Of a DNA stretch of 64,000 bases, positions 61,983-64,000 are shown one piece after another. Under the pieces are notes generated by a model, which was not told the origin of the DNA, made no database searches, and saw only the letters and a list, made by a program, of their open reading frames with translations. Both the position numbers and the translations under genes were made by a program. The DNA is taken from contig NZ_CP022985.1 of NCBI RefSeq assembly GCF_003425985.1, positions 1,525,501-1,589,500 of the forward strand, written 5' to 3'. Each line of letters starts with the position of its first letter. The stretch's first letter is position 1. This stretch comes from Mariniflexile sp. TRM1-10. Its GTDB lineage: Bacteria > Bacteroidota > Bacteroidia > Flavobacteriales > Flavobacteriaceae.

Positions 61983-62326
61983 GGCTTTGTGCCTTCCCTC
62001 CCAATGGACACAACGACATTTGTTTCGATGCACCTTTTTATGTTCTTGGTCAGCGTATCGATGGATACCAGTTCCCTATTGGTAAAATATACGCTTGGTA
62101 ACGATTCATAGAACGTGTCGAATTCCTTTCTTGATAAAAGCTGTGTTCCCGTGTTGTATGCCAGGTCGGTATATATAATGCCCATAACCTTGAGCGCCGT
62201 GCCACAGTGTTCTTTAACGGCATTGCTGAGGCTTGACCTGTTCAGTAATAATGCCAGAGAGTCTAAAATATCGTGCTGTGGCAGTATAAAGGAGTTGGGG
62301 TCTATAGGTTTCTTGTTTTCTTCCAT
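61979..62326 (-). CDS. Hypothetical 115-aa protein coupled to sigma factor copy 2
   Basis: No family recognised. It is soluble and helical: DILDSLALLLNRSSLSNAVK, LKVMGIIYTDLAYNTGTQLL, SRKEFDTFYESLP and a C-terminal helix with IDTLTKNIKRCIET. It shares a 4-base ATGA overlap with the sigma factor. In copy 1 the coupled upstream frame has an unrelated tail. It could regulate the sigma factor; this is inferred from gene order only. It follows a long structured leader. Confidence 0.65.
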   Translation of the reverse strand: MEENKKPIDPNSFILPQHDILDSLALLLNRSSLSNAVKEHCGTALKVMGIIYTDLAYNTGTQLLSRKEFDTFYESLPSVYFTNRELVSIDTLTKNIKRCIETNVVVSIGREGTKP

Positions 62327-62423
62327 AAGGGTCAGGTTTAAGGTTAATACATGCTTCTTTTTATAATGTTGTGTAAAGTTGAAGTTGCCTGAAAAACAAG
62401 GTCATGATCCCCATTAAACCCTT

Positions 62424-62552
62424 TGTGTACGGAAACAAAAAAGGCGCGGAACTCAGCTTACTGCATCAGAGGTACTGGTATACCCGTACACAAATAAGTG
62501 AGCCCACGCCCAAAGAGAGAGACGTGAGCATCTTACTTATCATCTTGTGTAC
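62424..62552 (-). promoter_or_regulatory. Structured leader with mutually exclusive hairpins
   Basis: Three copies of a GTGTAC arm can pair in two ways. GTACACAA (62486-62493) pairs with TTGTGTAC (62545-62552), extended by ATAAGT/ACTTAT and GCCCACG/CGTGAGC into a long hairpin. Or CCGTACACA (62484-62492) pairs with TGTGTACGG (62424-62432). Both cannot form at once. The region lies between a TATTTTTG box (62621-62628, minus) and the 115-aa gene, so it would be in the 5' leader of the sigma operon. Confidence 0.55.
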
Positions 62553-62620
62553 TTAAAAATTACCAGTTTTCTGATACAAGACTCAAAGCGAATGCTTCAA
62601 TATTTTCATTTGAAGAGTCG

Positions 62621-62628
62621 CAAAAATA
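62621..62628 (-). promoter_or_regulatory. -7 box upstream of the sigma copy 2 operon
   Basis: Minus-strand TATTTTTG fits TAnnTTTG. The -33 element is poor. A transcript from here would have a leader of about 285 nt containing the hairpins above. Confidence 0.45.
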
Positions 62629-62675
62629 CTCCTTTATTCTTTAAAGGAGATTCAAATATATTCAAATAAATTCAA

Positions 62676-62701
62676 TAATTGTCAAATATGACAATTATTA
62701 T
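62676..62701. promoter_or_regulatory. Inverted repeat, probable operator of the HTH gene
   Basis: AATAATTGTCA and TGACAATTATT are perfect 11-bp arms around AATA, 26 bp before the start of the small HTH gene. A second dyad, TTTCACA-C-TGTGAAA, covers the GTG start itself (62718-62732). Direct repeats ATTCAAATA, ATTCAAATA and ATTCAATAA lie just upstream at 62652-62679. Confidence 0.6.
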
Positions 62702-62727
62702 TTTGAATTAAGCTTCATTTTCACACT

Positions 62728-62970
62728 GTGAAAGATTTAAACAAAGAATATTATATAGCCTTTGGTCTACATTTGGAGAAACTTATAGCATCTAAAGGAA
62801 AGGATGTAATGACCGTAGCCTCTTTGGGGAAAATTGAACCTAAACAAGTTTATAGAGCTCTCAATGGTGAACATGGAATCAGTATGAGGACCATTTTGTC
62901 TTTAGCTAAGGGTTTAGAAGTACAACCTAAAGAACTATTTGATTTTGATTTTATTTTTGATACAGATTAA
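62728..62970 (+). CDS. Small HTH (XRE-like) DNA-binding protein
   Basis: 80 aa from GTG 62728: FGLHLEKLIASKGKDVMTVA, then the HTH SLGKIEPKQVYRALNGEHGI and SMRTILSLAKGLEVQPKELFDFDF. It is a lone DNA-binding domain without an effector part. The inverted repeats just upstream suggest that it regulates itself. Its divergent neighbour is the sigma operon, so it could also control that promoter. Confidence 0.75.
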   Translation: MKDLNKEYYIAFGLHLEKLIASKGKDVMTVASLGKIEPKQVYRALNGEHGISMRTILSLAKGLEVQPKELFDFDFIFDTD

Positions 62971-63222
62971 AATTCCGATTTAATTCAACACTTTTTAAAA
63001 AAGAGTATTTACCTAAAAGCTTACTATCTTCAAAACTTTTTGGTCCTTTAATTTTGTTTCCTAATTATTGTATTCAACCTTTACAATAAATTTAATTCCT
63101 TAAATATCAAATAATAGTATTAACTATTCTCAATCGAATTTTCTAAAAGCCTAATTTAAATATTTATATTATACTGTATAAACTTTAGAACTTATAAACG
63201 TGAAAGCGTTGTTGGTTTTGAG
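62971..63222. other. AT-rich stretch without a recognisable gene
   Basis: Nothing was identified here except a GTGAAAGCGTTGTTGGTTTTGA word at 63201-63222 that recurs at 63944 and marks the start of a repeat unit. Confidence 0.4.
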
Positions 63223-63509
63223 TTCTGAATTGTCAATCATTAATCATCAATCGTAAAAGGTAATTTGCTGGCTTCCGATTTTACTTGCACCAGTTCGTTC
63301 GCTCGTGTCCTTTAAAATCCTCACCAATAAACACGCTACTTTTCAAGATATATGTGAAAACACCCAAGAACAGAAAATCCCGTATGTAACAGGATCTTTA
63401 ATCTTTATAGAGAGACCTCACAGGTTTTTAAAACCTGTGAGGTCTTATTTATTATATGCTTACACAAACAAATGTTTGCCAGCCAATAGCATTTGCTTTC
63501 AATTTCACA
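63223..63509. repeat. Direct repeat unit 1 (glyA 3' end plus downstream region)
   Basis: About 287 bp almost identical to 63652-63940 (offset 429). It contains TTGCTGGCTTCCGATTTTAC, GCTCGTGTCCTTTAAAATCC, a perfect terminator palindrome and the last codons of glyA on the minus strand. Confidence 0.85.
63413..63448 (-). terminator. Intrinsic terminator of glyA type, copy 1
   Basis: AGACCTCACAGGTTTT and AAAACCTGTGAGGTCT form a 16-bp perfect palindrome, located just after the glyA stop codon relic on the minus strand. Confidence 0.85.
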
Positions 63510-63619
63510 GCCTCTAAAACGGCTTCATTTTCGTGATTGGCAATAACTTCATCAATTAATTCTACTATTTCCAACATATCGGCTTCTTTTAAACCTCTGG
63601 TGGTAACCCCAGCTATGTG
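63452..63619 (-). pseudogene. glyA: C-terminal fragment of serine hydroxymethyltransferase
   Basis: The minus-strand frame reads GVTTRGLKEADMLEIVELID, then EVIANHENEAVLEAVKLKAN, which is the last ~45 residues of GlyA. A two-base deletion changes the end from AMMAGRPLFV (seen in copy 2) to AIGWQTFVCVSI. The rest of the gene is absent. Confidence 0.85.
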
Positions 63620-63651
63620 AAGTCTTTGACTTCGAAGTTTCGAGTTCTAAA

Positions 63652-63940
63652 TTCTGAATTGTTAATCATTAATCATCAATCGTAAAAGGTAACTTGCTGG
63701 CTTCCGATTTTACTTGCACCAGTTCGTTCGCTCGTGTCCTTTAAAATCCTCACCAATAAACACGCTACTTTTCAAGATATATGTGAAAACACCCAAGAAC
63801 AGAAAATCCCATATGTAACAGGATCTTTAATCTTTATAGAGAGACCTCACAGGTTTTAAAAACCTGTGAGGTCTTATTTATTATATGCTTACACAAACAA
63901 AGGTCTGCCAGCCATCATAGCATTTGCTTTCACTTTCACA
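63652..63940. repeat. Direct repeat unit 2 (glyA 3' end plus downstream region)
   Basis: Second copy of the 287-bp unit. It carries the same terminator palindrome and an in-frame glyA end. At 63941-63965 the sequence switches to CGTGAAAGCGTTGTTGG, the same junction as at 63199-63216, so a further unit probably begins here. Confidence 0.85.
63842..63876 (-). terminator. Intrinsic terminator of glyA type, copy 2
   Basis: Same palindrome as at 63413, AGACCTCACAGGTTTT with its complement, with one base less in the loop. Confidence 0.85.
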
Positions 63941-63944
63941 GCCG
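63889..63944 (-). pseudogene. glyA: Second, shorter glyA C-terminal fragment
   Basis: The minus-strand frame reads AVKVKANAMMAGRPLFV and stops at 63889-63891. This is the normal GlyA C-terminus. Upstream of Ala-Val the sequence is no longer glyA. Confidence 0.8.
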
Positions 63945-64000
63945 TGAAAGCGTTGTTGGTTTTGATTTCTTAATTCAGAATCGTCAATCATTAATCATCA

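Noticed and set aside
1..64000. CRISPR array or cas genes
   Set aside because: No regularly spaced short repeats with unique spacers were seen; the repeats present are interspersed palindromes or tandem 287-bp units.

Overview
The window looks like chromosomal DNA of a flavobacterium (Bacteroidota, Flavobacteriaceae or a close relative). It is AT-rich, and several genes are preceded by the Bacteroidota -7 box TAnnTTTG. It also carries a C-terminal T9SS-type sorting domain on a secreted M1 peptidase, a TonB-dependent receptor with a carboxypeptidase-like N-domain, DUF4403, and YD-repeat/Rhs proteins with signal peptides. No ribosomal RNA, CRISPR array or complete insertion sequence was seen.

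Layout. 1-1.8 kb: an ECF sigma factor, a tyrosine-recombinase relic and two tRNAs (Arg-CCT, Asn-GTT). 2-5.3 kb: rseP and a T9SS-exported M1 aminopeptidase. 5.6-17.3 kb: a metal cluster with an SCO copper chaperone, feoA-feoB plus a tiny Cys-rich partner, a DtxR/MntR regulator divergent from a TonB receptor with a 24-bp perfect palindrome at the receptor promoter, then a metal ABC system (binding lipoprotein, ATPase, two permeases that both end in a winged-helix-like domain) and yraN. 17.3-29.5 kb: an Rhs polymorphic-toxin locus on the minus strand. Its main 1519-aa gene ends in a nucleotidyltransferase-like tip followed by a DUF5958 immunity gene. Downstream lie three decayed orphan toxin tips, each with its own immunity gene (unknown 228 aa, DUF2019, SUKH/SMI1). 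30.5-42.5 kb: TlpA-like protein, mfd, TerB, a frameshifted tex, OmpA and small lipoproteins. 42.6-48 kb: ferritin, a two-gene Panacea-domain/membrane-protein operon (candidate toxin-antitoxin or defence pair) and metG. 48-61 kb: LD-carboxypeptidase, YceI, a membrane-anchored winged-helix regulator, a CPBP protease, DUF4403, a DnaJ/TerB protein, bacilliredoxin, plsC with acyl-ACP desaturase, an HD phosphohydrolase and an AraC regulator. 61-64 kb: a candidate small RNA, a second near-identical sigma factor in inverted orientation, a strongly structured leader, a small HTH gene and tandem fragments of the 3' end of glyA.

The intergenic space is unusually rich in repeats. Family A is a MITE with 18-bp terminal inverted repeats and 9-bp target duplications (3 copies). 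Family B is a 125-131 bp palindrome (2 copies). Family C is a ~200-bp repeat (3 copies plus a fragment). Family D has five members whose terminal arms differ between copies but stay complementary within each copy. REP-like CTTCGACAAGCTCAG sequence has also entered metG in frame, twice. The most promising candidates for undescribed biology are the Panacea/3-TM operon, the Rhs NTase tip with DUF5958, the family D elements, the two winged-helix metal permeases, and the switch-like leader at 62424-62552.
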